A DNA stretch of 64,000 bases, from contig NZ_JANFNH010000016.1 in the NCBI RefSeq assembly GCF_024436055.1, positions 1 through 64,000 on the forward strand, given 5' to 3'. This DNA comes from Streptantibioticus rubrisoli (GTDB lineage Bacteria; Actinomycetota; Actinomycetes; Streptomycetales; Streptomycetaceae). Position 1 is the first letter of the stretch. Every line of letters starts with the position of its first letter. Made by a program: the position numbers and the translations under genes. This document shows, one piece after another, positions 17,327-26,362 of this stretch. A model generated the notes under the pieces. The model saw only the letters and a program-made list of their open reading frames with translations. It did not search any database and had not been told where the DNA came from.

Positions 17327-18838
17327 ATGACCGTACGGCGAGTAATGGGCATCGAGACGGAGTACGGGATCTCCGTCCCCGGCCACCCGAACGCCAATGC
17401 CATGCTCACCTCGTCCCAGATCGTCAACGCCTACGCGGCGGCGATGCACCGGGCCCGCCGCGCCCGCTGGGACTTCGAGGAGGAGAACCCGCTGCGCGAC
17501 GCCCGCGGGTTCGACCTGGCACGCGAGTCGGCCGACTCCAGCCAGCTCACGGACGAGGACATCGGCCTGGCCAACGTGATCCTCACCAACGGGGCCAGGC
17601 TCTACGTGGACCACGCCCACCCCGAGTACAGCGCCCCGGAGGTGACCAATCCGCGGGACGCGGTGCTGTGGGACAAGGCGGGGGAGCGGATCATGGCCGA
17701 GGCGGCCGAGCGGGCCGCCCAGTTGCCCGGGGCGCAGCCGATCCACCTGTACAAGAACAACACCGACAACAAGGGCGCGTCCTACGGCACCCACGAGAAC
17801 TACCTGATGAAGCGGGAGACCCCGTTCTCGGACATCGTGCGGCACCTGACGCCCTTCTTCGTCTCCCGGCAGGTCGTCACCGGCGCGGGCCGGGTCGGTA
17901 TCGGCCAGGACGGCGGTGAGCACGGTTTCCAGATCAGCCAGCGGGCCGACTACTTCGAGGTCGAGGTGGGCCTGGAGACCACGCTCAAGCGCCCCATCAT
18001 CAACACCCGGGACGAGCCGCACGCCGACGCGGAGAAGTACCGCCGACTGCACGTGATCATCGGCGACGCCAACCTCTCCGAGATCTCGACCTACCTCAAG
18101 CTGGGCACCACCGCGCTGGTCCTGTCCATGATCGAGGACGGCTTCATCGCCGTGGACCTCGCGGTGGACCAGCCGGTGCGCACCTTGCACCAGGTCTCTC
18201 ACGACCCCACGCTGCGACGGCTGATCACGCTGCGCAACGGCCGCACGCTGACCGCCGTGCAGTTGCAGATGGAGTACTACGAGCTGGCCCGCAAGTACGT
18301 CGAGGACCGCTACGGTGCCGACGCCGACGAGCAGACCAGGGACGTGCTCACCCGCTGGGAGGACGTCCTGGGACGGCTGGAGACCGACCCGATGAGCCTG
18401 TCCGGCGAGCTGGACTGGGTCGCCAAGCGCGAGCTGCTGGAGGGCTACCGCAGGCGGGACGGCATCGACTGGGACGCGGCCCGGCTGCACCTGGTCGACC
18501 TCCAGTACGCCGACGTACGCCCCGACAAGGGCCTGTACAACCGCCTGGTGGCTCGCGGGCGGATGACGCGGCTGCTGGACGAGGCGGCGGTCTCCAGGGC
18601 CCGTATCAAGCCTCCGGAGGACACCAGGGCCTACTTCCGCGGCCGCTGCCTGGAGCAGTACGCGGACGACGTGGCCGCCGCCTCGTGGGACTCGGTCATC
18701 TTCGACCTGCCCGGGCGTGACTCGCTGCAGCGGGTGCCGACCCTGGAGCCGCTGCGCGGCACGCGCAACCACGTCAAGGAACTGCTGGACCGCTGCCGTA
18801 CCGCGGAAGACCTGGTGCGGGTGTTGTCCGGCGGCTGA
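17327..18838 (+). CDS. dop: Pup deamidase/depupylase Dop
   Basis: A 503-residue carboxylate-amine ligase-fold enzyme that deamidates the C-terminal Gln of Pup and removes Pup from substrates. Nucleotide/Mg-binding Glu residues are in GIETEYGIS (Glu10, Glu12), and catalytic Asp95 is in [14 protein letters not shown]. The Dop-specific loop (about residues 45-80, [15 protein letters not shown] to DEDIG) is present, separating it from Paf[24 protein letters not shown] is shared with PafA. ATG 17327 has AAGGAG at a 6-base spacing. Pup, which needs this processing here because it ends in Gln, is encoded just downstream. Confidence 0.97.
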   Translation: MTVRRVMGIETEYGISVPGHPNANAMLTSSQIVNAYAAAMHRARRARWDFEEENPLRDARGFDLARESADSSQLTDEDIGLANVILTNGARLYVDHAHPEYSAPEVTNPRDAVLWDKAGERIMAEAAERAAQLPGAQPIHLYKNNTDNKGASYGTHENYLMKRETPFSDIVRHLTPFFVSRQVVTGAGRVGIGQDGGEHGFQISQRADYFEVEVGLETTLKRPIINTRDEPHADAEKYRRLHVIIGDANLSEISTYLKLGTTALVLSMIEDGFIAVDLAVDQPVRTLHQVSHDPTLRRLITLRNGRTLTAVQLQMEYYELARKYVEDRYGADADEQTRDVLTRWEDVLGRLETDPMSLSGELDWVAKRELLEGYRRRDGIDWDAARLHLVDLQYADVRPDKGLYNRLVARGRMTRLLDEAAVSRARIKPPEDTRAYFRGRCLEQYADDVAAASWDSVIFDLPGRDSLQRVPTLEPLRGTRNHVKELLDRCRTAEDLVRVLSGG

Positions 18839-18903
18839 AACCGCGCCGTTGCGGGAATCATCCGGGTGGCTCCCGGACGTTGAACCAGGGGAAGCACAGG
18901 ATC

Positions 18904-18981
18904 TAGGGTCCGCGAGCTCCGCGAGTTCCGCGAGATCACCGGAGAACAGGGCCGATGTCAGACCCGGCTTGTAGGGTCTGA
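18904..18981 (+). promoter_or_regulatory. pup promoter region with two TAGGGT boxes and a 9-base triple repeat
   Basis: TAGGGT occurs at 18904-18909 and again at 18972-18977 inside GTAGGGTCTGA, the 11-mer also found before arc. Between them CCGCGAG followed by CT, TT or AT repeats three times in tandem (18910-18936). The second box lies 50 bases before the pup ATG. Two tandem promoters are plausible; the repeat could be a binding array or chance. Confidence 0.45.
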
Positions 18982-19026
18982 TCTTGTAGGACATGCAACC
19001 GAGCGGGCGATCGGGGTGAGGTGTAC

Positions 19027-19242
19027 ATGGCTACCAAGGACACCGGCGGGCAGCAGAAGGCCACGCGTTCCACCGAGGAGGTCGAGGAGACCGCCCCGGA
19101 GGCGCAGTCTTCCGATGACCTCAAGGAGCGCCAGGAGAAGCTCTCGGACGACGTGGACTCCGTCCTGGACGAGATCGACGACGTCCTCGAAGAGAACGCC
19201 GAGGACTTCGTTCGTTCGTTCGTACAAAAGGGCGGCCAGTAG
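19027..19242 (+). CDS. pup: Prokaryotic ubiquitin-like protein Pup
   Basis: The 71-residue disordered protein tag attached to lysines of proteins destined for the proteasome. It is rich in Asp/Glu, has the helix-forming DDLKERQEKLSDDVDSVLDEID segment (about 30-52) that binds the Arc coiled coil, and ends VRSFVQKGGQ. The C-terminal Gln must be converted to Glu by Dop before PafA can ligate it. ATG 19027 is preferred over GTG 19021 because GGGGTGAGG ends 5 bases before it. First of a pup-prcB-prcA cluster, separated from prcB by a hairpin. Confidence 0.97.
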   Translation: MATKDTGGQQKATRSTEEVEETAPEAQSSDDLKERQEKLSDDVDSVLDEIDDVLEENAEDFVRSFVQKGGQ

Positions 19243-19252
19243 CCGCTCTGCG

Positions 19253-19293
19253 TCCGTCCCGCTCCGGTGCCCAGGTTCCGGAGGCGGGACGGA
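19253..19293 (+). promoter_or_regulatory. Hairpin between pup and prcB
   Basis: TCCGTCCCGC pairs with GCGGGACGGA with an inner CCGG/CCGG step. It may partly terminate transcripts so that the small tag is made in excess of proteasome subunits. A TAAGGT box at 19312-19317 could restart transcription for prcB. Confidence 0.5.
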
Positions 19294-19392
19294 TGACTGG
19301 CACGGCCAGGGGTAAGGTCCGTGGCAAGTGATCGAAACCGGCCGCTCCCCGGGGAGAGGGAGACGGTTCGCAGTCATCGTGGAAGGAAACGT

Positions 19393-20238
19393 GTGGAAGC
19401 CAATACTCGTAGTACCGGGCGTCTGCCGGCGGCCTTCCTGACGCCTGGTTCGTCGTCCTTCATGGACTTCCTCGGCGAGCACGCGCCGGAACTGCTGCCC
19501 GGCAACCGGACGTTGCCGCCCGTGCAAGGCGCGCTGGAGATCCCGCACGGGACGACGATCGTGGCGGCCGCGTTCCCCGGCGGTGTGGTGCTCGCCGGTG
19601 ACCGTCGGGCGACGATGGGCAACGTCATCGCCCAGCGCGACATCGAGAAGGTCTTCCCGGCCGACGAGTACTCCGCGGTGGGCATCGCCGGAACCGCGGG
19701 CCTGGCCGTCGAGATGGTCAAACTGTTCCAACTGGAGCTGGAGCACTACGAGAAGATCGAGGGCGCCGCGCTCTCCCTGGAGGGCAAGGCGAACCGGCTG
19801 TCCACGATGATCCGCGGCAACCTGGGCATGGCCATGCAGGGCCTGGCGGTGGTGCCGCTGTTCGCCGGGTACGACACCGACCGGGAGAAGGGCCGGATCT
19901 TCTCCTACGACGTGACCGGCGGTCGCTCGGAGGAGCAGGGCTTCGCGGCCACCGGTTCCGGTTCGGTCTTCGCCCGCGGCTCGCTGAAGAAGCTCTACCG
20001 CAAGGACCTGACGGAGCAGCAGGCCATCACCGCGGTCGTACAGTCGCTGTACGACGCGGCCGACGACGACTCGGCGACCGGTGGCCCGGACATCGCCCGG
20101 CAGATCTACCCGATCGTCACCGTCATCACCGACGAGGGCTTCCGGCGGCTGACGGAGGCCGAGGCATCGGAGACCGCCCGGGCCGTCCACGAGCGGCGCC
20201 TCGAGGAGCCGGACGGCCCCCGCGCCGCGCTTCTGTAA
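19393..20238 (+). CDS. prcB: 20S proteasome beta subunit PrcB
   Basis: The 281-residue catalytic subunit, made as a precursor. The 53-residue propeptide ends HG and autocleavage exposes Thr54 (mature start [21 protein letters not shown]), the N-terminal nucleophile; the Asp in AGDRR and the Lys in [10 protein letters not shown] complete the active-site set. The C-terminal [13 protein letters not shown] is typical of actinobacterial PrcB. GTG 19393 follows GGAAGGA; the frame opens earlier at 19321 without a good ribosome site. Fifty bases separate it from prcA. Confidence 0.96.
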   Translation: MEANTRSTGRLPAAFLTPGSSSFMDFLGEHAPELLPGNRTLPPVQGALEIPHGTTIVAAAFPGGVVLAGDRRATMGNVIAQRDIEKVFPADEYSAVGIAGTAGLAVEMVKLFQLELEHYEKIEGAALSLEGKANRLSTMIRGNLGMAMQGLAVVPLFAGYDTDREKGRIFSYDVTGGRSEEQGFAATGSGSVFARGSLKKLYRKDLTEQQAITAVVQSLYDAADDDSATGGPDIARQIYPIVTVITDEGFRRLTEAEASETARAVHERRLEEPDGPRAALL

Positions 20239-20288
20239 CGGTCGGATCCGGGATACTTCCCGCACAGACAGAAAGGGACGGATAGCCG

Positions 20289-21047
20289 GTGTCGACGCCG
20301 TTCTACGTCTCACCCCAGCAGGCCATGGCGGATCGCGCCGAGTACGCCCGCAAGGGCATCGCGCGCGGTCGCAGCGTCGTTGTGCTGCAGTACACCGACG
20401 GAATCCTCTTCGTCGCCGAGAACCCGTCCCGCGCGCTGCACAAGGTCAGCGAGATCTACGACCGCATCGCCTTCGCCGCGGTCGGCAAGTACAACGAGTT
20501 CGAGAACCTGCGGATCGGCGGCGTCCGTTACGCCGATCTGCGCGGTTACACCTATCACCGCGAGGATGTGACCGCTCGCGGTCTGGCCAACGTCTACGCC
20601 CAGACGCTGGGCACCATCTTCTCCAGCGCGGCGGAGAAGCCGTACGAGGTGGAACTCATCGTCGCCGAGGTCGGCTCGGCGCCGGAAGAGGACCAGATCT
20701 ACCGGCTGCCGCACGACGGCTCGATCGTCGACGAGCACGGTGCGGTCGCGGTCGGCGGCAACTCCGACCAGATCGGCAGCTACCTCGACCAGCGGCACCG
20801 CGACGAGATGACGCTCGGCGAGGCGCTGCGGCTGGCGGTGGAGTCGCTCAGCCGGGACAACAACGGCGGTGAACGGCAGCTCACCGCCGAGCAGTTGGAG
20901 GTCGCGGTTCTCGACCGCACCCGTCCCCAACAGCGCAAGTTCCGCCGCGTTCTGGGCCGTCAGCTGACGCGTCTGCTGTCGGCCGAATCCTCGGCAGAGG
21001 GAGCGGCCGAGGGCGCCGAGCCGTCGGAGACGGAAACGGAGGAGTAG
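20289..21047 (+). CDS. prcA: 20S proteasome alpha subunit PrcA
   Basis: The 252-residue structural subunit forming the outer rings and the gate. The N-terminal [28 protein letters not shown] is the gating segment and H0 helix; [17 protein letters not shown] and [16 protein letters not shown] are conserved. The last 40 residues or so are acidic and Ser/Glu-rich and lie outside the fold. No catalytic Thr is expected or present. GTG 20289 follows AAAGGGACGG. The downstream 390 bases carry no recognisable gene before the convergent LacI regulator. Confidence 0.96.
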   Translation: MSTPFYVSPQQAMADRAEYARKGIARGRSVVVLQYTDGILFVAENPSRALHKVSEIYDRIAFAAVGKYNEFENLRIGGVRYADLRGYTYHREDVTARGLANVYAQTLGTIFSSAAEKPYEVELIVAEVGSAPEEDQIYRLPHDGSIVDEHGAVAVGGNSDQIGSYLDQRHRDEMTLGEALRLAVESLSRDNNGGERQLTAEQLEVAVLDRTRPQQRKFRRVLGRQLTRLLSAESSAEGAAEGAEPSETETEE

Positions 21048-21439
21048 GCCCGCGCGCCTTCCCCGTGCCTGGGGGCGCTCGGCTTTCCGGCGCGCTTCGG
21101 TCTTCGGCGCCGGGGTCGCGGCTGCGGGGGTCGCGGCTCCGCGGCCGGAGGCCCTGGCGCGTGCCGCGGTACCGTCGGGCTACCCTGTCGCGGCGGAGTG
21201 GCTGCGGGGGAGCGCCCAGAAAACCCAGGCATGGCTTGGGGGTTGGGCGTGGATCGGAGGGTGAGGGTGCTGCCCCGGGGGCCCGGGGGCCGGGGGCCGG
21301 GGGGCTTCGCCCCGAAGGGACCGCCGCGACGGCCGGAAACGCTCGCGGTGGAGCCCGCCGGTTGCCGAACTCCCTCAGTCCGCAGGCGGTTGAGAGTCCG
21401 TCCCGGAAAAGGACGTGGGCTACGCGTGGTTGGCGCCCC
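21048..21439. other. 392-base GC-rich intergenic region with a G-quadruplex motif
   Basis: No gene, RNA family or clear single terminator was recognised between the convergent prcA and LacI genes. GGTCGCGGCT is directly repeated near 21114 and 21130. At 21277-21304 four runs of 5, 5, 5 and 6 G, separated by CCC, CC and CC, make a consensus G-quadruplex motif on the plus strand. Confidence 0.5.
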
Positions 21440-22474
21440 TCAACCCTCCGCCGGAGCGGTCGTTGTGCCGCGGATCGTCAGGTGGACGGGGAGGACGTCA
21501 GCGGGTTCCGGCGCGTGCCCGTCCAAGGCTGCCAGCAGGGCGGCCATGCCTCGCGCGCCGACCTCGTCGGCGGGCAGTCGGACCGTGGTGAGTTCCGGCT
21601 CCACCGCCGTGGCCAGCGCCAGATCGTCGAAGCCGGTGACCGACACGTCCTCCGGCACCCGCAGCCCCAGCCGTCGTACCGCCTTGCACGCGCCCGCGGC
21701 CAGCAGGTCGTCGTCGCAGACCAGCGCGGTCGGCCGGGGCCCGGGCGCGGTCAGTGCCCGCCGGGCCGCCTGCAAACCCTGCTCGACGCTCAGCCCGGCG
21801 GGCTCCCGGCCCCCCACCGCACCCGAAAGCCCACGGACAGCCGCGTCGAACGCGTCCCGCCGTACCTGGAACGTCCAGGAGTCCACCGCCGCCGCGATGT
21901 GCGTGATCCGCCGGTGGCCCAGCGCGACCAGATGGTCCACCACCTGCCGCATGCCGTCCGCGAGGTCGAGGTTGACGGTGGCCGCGGCGCCCGCCGCCCC
22001 GGGCTCGCTGTCCAGCATCACCAGCGGCAGTCCGGCCGTTCCGGCCGCCGGATCGCCGCTGATCGCGTCCAGTGCCTCGACCGCCATCGAAGAGGCGATC
22101 ACCCCGTCCAGCGCCGCCCGTGCGGAAGAGAACGGATCGGGCGCCGGACCCACCCCCTCCGGCGACGGGTAGAGCACCACGCCGAACCCGTTGCGCGCCG
22201 CGACCCGCGCCGCGCCGGTGTAGACCCGGGCGAAGTAGTCGTTGGTGAGCGCGGGCACCACCAGCAGCGCGGTCCTGGTCCGGCCGAGCCGTAGGTTGCG
22301 GGCGGCGAGATTCGGCCGGTATCCGAGCTCGGCGGCGGCCGACCGCACCGCCTGCGCGGTGCGCTGCGAAACCCGGCCGCGCCACTTGTCGCCCAGCACC
22401 AGGGACACCGTGGCCTGGGAGACGCCAGCGGCACGTGCGACATCCCGAGAGGTCGGACGGTCCGTTCCGGTCAC
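21440..22474 (-). CDS. LacI-family transcriptional regulator
   Basis: A 344-residue repressor. N-terminal helix-turn-helix TSRDVARAAGVSQATVSLVLGDKWRGRVS (about residues 8-37), hinge helix TAQAVRSAAAELGYRPNLAARNL, then a periplasmic-binding-like ligand domain (TALLVVPALTNDYFARV to FDDLALATAVEPELTTVR) of the sugar-sensing type. GTG 22474 is chosen because the helix-turn-helix begins a few residues later; ATG 22524 would add 17 residues. Divergent from an MFS gene, with a palindromic operator in the shared region, so it probably represses the transporter and itself. The ligand is unknown. Confidence 0.88.
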   Translation of the reverse strand: MTGTDRPTSRDVARAAGVSQATVSLVLGDKWRGRVSQRTAQAVRSAAAELGYRPNLAARNLRLGRTRTALLVVPALTNDYFARVYTGAARVAARNGFGVVLYPSPEGVGPAPDPFSSARAALDGVIASSMAVEALDAISGDPAAGTAGLPLVMLDSEPGAAGAAATVNLDLADGMRQVVDHLVALGHRRITHIAAAVDSWTFQVRRDAFDAAVRGLSGAVGGREPAGLSVEQGLQAARRALTAPGPRPTALVCDDDLLAAGACKAVRRLGLRVPEDVSVTGFDDLALATAVEPELTTVRLPADEVGARGMAALLAALDGHAPEPADVLPVHLTIRGTTTAPAEG

Positions 22475-22525
22475 CGGTTGTGGTCCCTTCTGCGTCCCGC
22501 GGCTGGACCCGCGGCCGAGCGCCAT

Positions 22526-22555
22526 GCTACGTATGACGGGTAAGTTATACGTAAC
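22526..22555. promoter_or_regulatory. Palindromic operator between the LacI and MFS genes
   Basis: GCTACGTAT (22526-22534) and ATACGTAAC (22547-22555) are inverted copies matching at 8 of 9 positions with 12 bases between. The site is strikingly AT-rich for this genome and covers the likely -10 regions of both divergent genes. Binding by the adjacent LacI regulator is inference. Confidence 0.6.
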
Positions 22556-22598
22556 ACCATCGAGGGCGGAGGGACCGCCCGCCGGGAACGGGGAGGGT

Positions 22599-23846
22599 AT
22601 GGCCACGGCGTACCTGGAGCTGCTGCGCACGCGGTACGCGATACGGCTGCTGGGCGGAACGCTGATCGGGCGGCTGCCGAACGCCACCGCCGCGCTGGCG
22701 GTGGTGCTGTTCACCCGGGCCCATGGCGGCAGTTACACGCTCGCCGGAGCGCTCTCCGCGGTCTTCGGTCTGGGTACCGCGATCGGCCAGCCCGCCCTCG
22801 GCCGCCTGGTCGACAAGCGCGGCCAGCCACGCGTGATGCTCGGCGGGGCGGTGGTCTCGGCCGCCGCCATGACCGCGTTCGCGGTGATGGGCCCCGATCC
22901 GCTCGCCGCCGCCTGCGTCGCGATGGCGGTCGCGGGCGTGGCCACCCCGCCACTGGAGGGCGGGCTGCGTGCCCTGTGGCCCGCCGTGCTGGACCGCGAC
23001 GACCAGGTGCACAGCGCCTACGCGCTGGACGCCGCGGCGCAGGAGGTGATGTACGCGGTCGGCCCGCTGCTGGTCACGCTGCTGGTCGCCACCGCGTCCA
23101 CCGGCGCCGCGCTGGTCGGGCTCGCCCTGATCGGCGTGGCCGGAACCCTGCTGGTCGTCACCACCGAGCCGTCCCGCCGCTGGCGGGCCGCCGAGCGCGA
23201 GGCGCACTGGCTGGGCCCGCTGCGCTCGCGCTGTCTGCTCGCGCTGCTCGGCTCGTTCTTCTTCGTGGGGCTGGCGCTCGGCTCGATAGCCGTCGCCGCG
23301 GTCGCCTACGCCGACGCGCACGGTGGGGGCATGGTCTCCAGCTATCTGCTCTCCGCACTGGGCGCCGGGGCGCTGGTGGGCGGTGTGGTCTACGGCGCGG
23401 TGCGCTGGGCCGGGGCGCCGGAGCGGCGGCTGCGGGCGCTGATGCTCTGTCTCGCGCTCGCCTACGTACCGCTGGTGACCGTGCCCGGAGTGCCCGCTAT
23501 GACTGTCTTGGCGGGATTGTCAGGTCTGTTCCTTGCGCCATGTCTCGCCTGCGCCTTCCTGGTGGTGGATCGGCACGCTCCGGCGGGCACGGTGACCGAG
23601 GCGTTCTCCTGGCTGGTGACCGCCTTCGGCGTGGGCGCCTCGGTGGGCACGGCGGCGGCCGGACCGGCCGCGCAGTACGGTGGCGTTCCGGCCGGTTTCG
23701 CGGTGGCGGGGGCCGGTGGGGTCGTGGCGCTGCTGGTGCTGCTGGCGGGCGGCCGGGTGCTCGCTGCCCCAATCGCGCGGCGGCGGCCGGAAAATGATCG
23801 AATCGACGCCGTCGAACCCGGTTTCAGTGAGACGCATCGGGCGTAA
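22599..23846 (+). CDS. Major facilitator superfamily transporter
   Basis: A 415-residue integral membrane protein with about 12 hydrophobic helices, arranged 6+6 around a central basic loop (EPSRRWRAAEREAHWLGPLRSR, about residues 185-206). The loop between helices 2 and 3 carries GRLVDKRGQPRVML, the MFS motif A, typical of drug/sugar efflux members. ATG 22599 follows GGGAGGG closely. The substrate is unknown; the divergent LacI regulator suggests a carbohydrate-like inducer. This gene pair sits between prcA and pafA without an obvious pupylation role. The pafA promoter begins inside its last codons. Confidence 0.88.
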   Translation: MATAYLELLRTRYAIRLLGGTLIGRLPNATAALAVVLFTRAHGGSYTLAGALSAVFGLGTAIGQPALGRLVDKRGQPRVMLGGAVVSAAAMTAFAVMGPDPLAAACVAMAVAGVATPPLEGGLRALWPAVLDRDDQVHSAYALDAAAQEVMYAVGPLLVTLLVATASTGAALVGLALIGVAGTLLVVTTEPSRRWRAAEREAHWLGPLRSRCLLALLGSFFFVGLALGSIAVAAVAYADAHGGGMVSSYLLSALGAGALVGGVVYGAVRWAGAPERRLRALMLCLALAYVPLVTVPGVPAMTVLAGLSGLFLAPCLACAFLVVDRHAPAGTVTEAFSWLVTAFGVGASVGTAAAGPAAQYGGVPAGFAVAGAGGVVALLVLLAGGRVLAAPIARRRPENDRIDAVEPGFSETHRA

Positions 23847-23849
23847 TGT
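23822..23849 (+). promoter_or_regulatory. Leaderless pafA promoter
   Basis: TAATGT (23844-23849) ends 6 bases before the pafA ATG, and TTTCAG (23822-23827) lies 16 bases upstream as a -35 candidate. No Shine-Dalgarno precedes the ATG. The promoter overlaps the end of the MFS coding region, so pafA can be expressed independently of the LacI-controlled unit. Confidence 0.55.
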
Positions 23850-23855
23850 TCACTC

Positions 23856-25217
23856 ATGGACCGCCGCATTTTCGGGCTGGAGAACGAGTACGGCGTCACC
23901 TGCACGTTCCGCGGACAGCGTCGCCTGTCCCCGGACGAGGTGGCGCGGTACCTGTTCCGCCGTGTCGTGTCATGGGGTCGCAGCAGCAACGTCTTCCTGA
24001 AGAACGGCGCCCGCCTCTATCTCGATGTGGGTTCGCACCCGGAGTACGCCACTCCGGAGTGTGACAGCGTCACCGAACTGGTCACCCACGACAAGGCCGG
24101 TGAACGCATTCTGGAAGGGTTGCTGGTCGACGCCGAGCGCAGGCTGCACGAGGAGGGGATCGCCGGCGACGTCTATCTGTTCAAGAACAACACCGATTCC
24201 GCGGGCAACTCCTACGGCTGCCACGAGAACTACCTGGTCGCCCGGCACGGGGAATTCTCCCGGCTCGCGGACATCCTCATCCCGTTCCTCGTCACCCGCC
24301 AACTGCTGTGCGGCGCGGGCAAGGTGCTGCAGACCCCGCGTGGCGCGGTCTACTGCGTCAGCCAGCGCGCCGAGCACATCTGGGAGGGCGTCAGCTCCGC
24401 CACCACCCGCTCACGCCCGATCATCAACACCCGCGACGAACCGCACGCCGACGCCGAACGCTACCGGCGGCTGCACGTCATCGTCGGCGACTCCAACATG
24501 TCGGAGACGACGATGCTGCTCAAGGTCGGCGCCACCGATCTGGTGCTGCGCATGATCGAGGCCGGCACGGTGATGCGCGATCTGACGCTGGAGAACCCGA
24601 TCCGGGCCATCCGCGAGGTCAGCCACGACATAACGGGACGCCGCAAGGTCCGGCTGGCCAGCGGCCGGGAAGCGTCCGCGCTGGACATCCAAGAGGAGTA
24701 CTACTCCAAGGCCGTTGACTTCTGCGAGCGCCGCGGCATCCGCACCGGAGTCACCGAGCAGGTGCTCGACCTGTGGGGCCGCACCCTGGAGGCGGTCTCC
24801 ACCGGCGACCTGGACTCGATCAGCACCGAGATCGACTGGGTGATGAAGTACCAGCTGATCGAGCGTTACCGCGCCCGCGACAACATCACCATGTCGCATC
24901 CGCGGATCGCCCAGATAGACCTCGCGTACCACGACATTCACCGCCGTCGTGGTCTGTACTACCTGCTGGAACGCAAGGGCCAAGCCAAGCGGATCTGCAA
25001 CGACCTGAAGATCTTCGAGGCCAAGTCGGTGCCGCCGCAGACCACTCGGGCGCGGCTGCGCGGTGAGTTCATCCGGCGCGCGCAGGAACAGCGGCGGGAC
25101 TTCACCGTCGACTGGGTGCATCTGAAACTCAACGACCAGGCACAGCGCACGGTGTTGTGCAAGGACCCGTTCCGTTCGGTTGACGACCGGGTGGAGAAGC
25201 TGATTGCCGGAATGTGA
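23856..25217 (+). CDS. pafA: Pup-protein ligase PafA
   Basis: A 453-residue ligase that uses ATP to join the C-terminal Glu of Pup to substrate lysines. Mg/ATP-binding Glu9 and Glu11 lie in GLENEYGV, the catalytic base Asp57 in [15 protein letters not shown], and [23 protein letters not shown] is shared with Dop. It lacks the Dop loop. The C-terminal domain (about 380-453) ends with [11 protein letters not shown]. The ATG at 23856 is supported by homology and by the leaderless promoter. A terminator follows before the FKBP lipoprotein gene. Confidence 0.97.
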   Translation: MDRRIFGLENEYGVTCTFRGQRRLSPDEVARYLFRRVVSWGRSSNVFLKNGARLYLDVGSHPEYATPECDSVTELVTHDKAGERILEGLLVDAERRLHEEGIAGDVYLFKNNTDSAGNSYGCHENYLVARHGEFSRLADILIPFLVTRQLLCGAGKVLQTPRGAVYCVSQRAEHIWEGVSSATTRSRPIINTRDEPHADAERYRRLHVIVGDSNMSETTMLLKVGATDLVLRMIEAGTVMRDLTLENPIRAIREVSHDITGRRKVRLASGREASALDIQEEYYSKAVDFCERRGIRTGVTEQVLDLWGRTLEAVSTGDLDSISTEIDWVMKYQLIERYRARDNITMSHPRIAQIDLAYHDIHRRRGLYYLLERKGQAKRICNDLKIFEAKSVPPQTTRARLRGEFIRRAQEQRRDFTVDWVHLKLNDQAQRTVLCKDPFRSVDDRVEKLIAGM

Positions 25218-25240
25218 CCGCGAGTCAGCCGAATGCAACG

Positions 25241-25275
25241 CCGGGGCCCCGTACGTTTCTCGTTCGGGGCCCCGG
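25241..25275. terminator. Terminator after pafA
   Basis: CCGGGGCCCCG (25241-25251) pairs perfectly with CGGGGCCCCGG (25265-25275) around a T-rich loop. Confidence 0.8.
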
Positions 25276-25336
25276 TCGCGTCGTAGAGTGGCGCGCATTG
25301 CACATCCGGAAGATTCATTGACGAACTGAGGCAACG

Positions 25337-26323
25337 TTGCGTCGTATTGCCCCGCCGCCGCCCCCCTCCGGCCCGGCAGCCACCGAGTCCGCCAAACCGC
25401 CAAGGAAACGCCGCGTCTCGCGGCTGCTGGCCGCCATGGTCGTACCGTTGCTGGTGCTCACCGCGGCGGCCTGCGGCAGCGAGAACACCCCGCCGAAGAT
25501 CACCGCCGGGACCAACTTCGGCCAGAAGCCCACCGTTTCCAAGGGCAAGGGCACCCCGCCCAAGAACCTGCAGGTCAAGGTGATCAGCCAGGGCAACGGC
25601 GCCACTTTGGGCAAGGGCTCCATCGCCCAGGTCAACTACCTGGGTCAAACCTACGACTCCGACACACCCTTTGACACCAGTTTCGGCAAGCAGCCGTTCA
25701 ACCTGCTGGTGGGCACCGGCCAGGTGATCAAGGGCTGGGACCAGGCGTTGGAGGGCCAGAAGGTCGGCAGCCGGATCCAGGTCATCATCCCGCCGGACCT
25801 CGGCTACGGAGCCCAGGGCTCACCCCCGCAGATCCCGCCGAACGCCACCCTGTTCTTCGTCGTGGACATCCTCAAGGGCACCAACCCGCCCAAGAGCGCC
25901 CAGGGCGCGGTCCAGCCGCAGAACGACAGCAGCCTGCCCAAGGTCGGCACCAACACCGACGGCAAGGCCCCGTCGCTGGACGTGCCCAAGACCGCGGCGC
26001 CCAAGAAGCTGGTGGCGAACTACGTCATCGAGGGCAACGGCCCGGTGGTGAAGAACACCGACACGGTCGTGGTGCAGTACAAGTCCCTGCTGTGGGACGG
26101 TGCCAAGCCCTTCGACAGCACCTACGACCGCAACGCGCCCACCACGCTGCCGCTCGGTCAACTCCCGGTCAAGGGGCTGACGAACGGCCTGGCCGGCAAG
26201 AAGGTCGGCAGCCGGGTACTGCTCGTCCTCCCACCCGACCAGGCCTTCGGCAGCCAGCCGCCGAACGGCGTGCCGCCGAACTCCACCCTGGTCTTCTCGG
26301 TGGACATCCTCGGAACGATGTAA
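25337..26323 (+). CDS. Exported lipoprotein with two FKBP prolyl isomerase domains
   Basis: A 328-residue peptidyl-prolyl isomerase expected on the outer face of the membrane. A long basic n-region (PPRKRRVSRLL) precedes a hydrophobic core and lipobox AAAC at about residue 45. FKBP domain 1 spans about 70-180 (VNYLGQTYDSDTPFDTSF to GYGAQGSPPQIPPNATLFFVVDIL), and domain 2 about 215-328 (VVQYKSLLWDGAKPFDST to FGSQPPNGVPPNSTLVFSVDILG), joined by a Pro/Lys/Ala linker. TTG 25337 is the only plausible start for the signal sequence; the ribosome site is weak. Forty bases before a cytoplasmic FKBP gene, probably one operon. Confidence 0.92.
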   Translation: MRRIAPPPPPSGPAATESAKPPRKRRVSRLLAAMVVPLLVLTAAACGSENTPPKITAGTNFGQKPTVSKGKGTPPKNLQVKVISQGNGATLGKGSIAQVNYLGQTYDSDTPFDTSFGKQPFNLLVGTGQVIKGWDQALEGQKVGSRIQVIIPPDLGYGAQGSPPQIPPNATLFFVVDILKGTNPPKSAQGAVQPQNDSSLPKVGTNTDGKAPSLDVPKTAAPKKLVANYVIEGNGPVVKNTDTVVVQYKSLLWDGAKPFDSTYDRNAPTTLPLGQLPVKGLTNGLAGKKVGSRVLLVLPPDQAFGSQPPNGVPPNSTLVFSVDILGTM

Positions 26324-26362
26324 GACTGTGCAGGTTGCACACACCGTACTGAGGAGAAAGAC

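Noticed and set aside
19208-19221. TTCG tandem repeat inside pup
   Set aside because: It encodes conserved Pup residues (FVRSFV) and is explained by codon choice.
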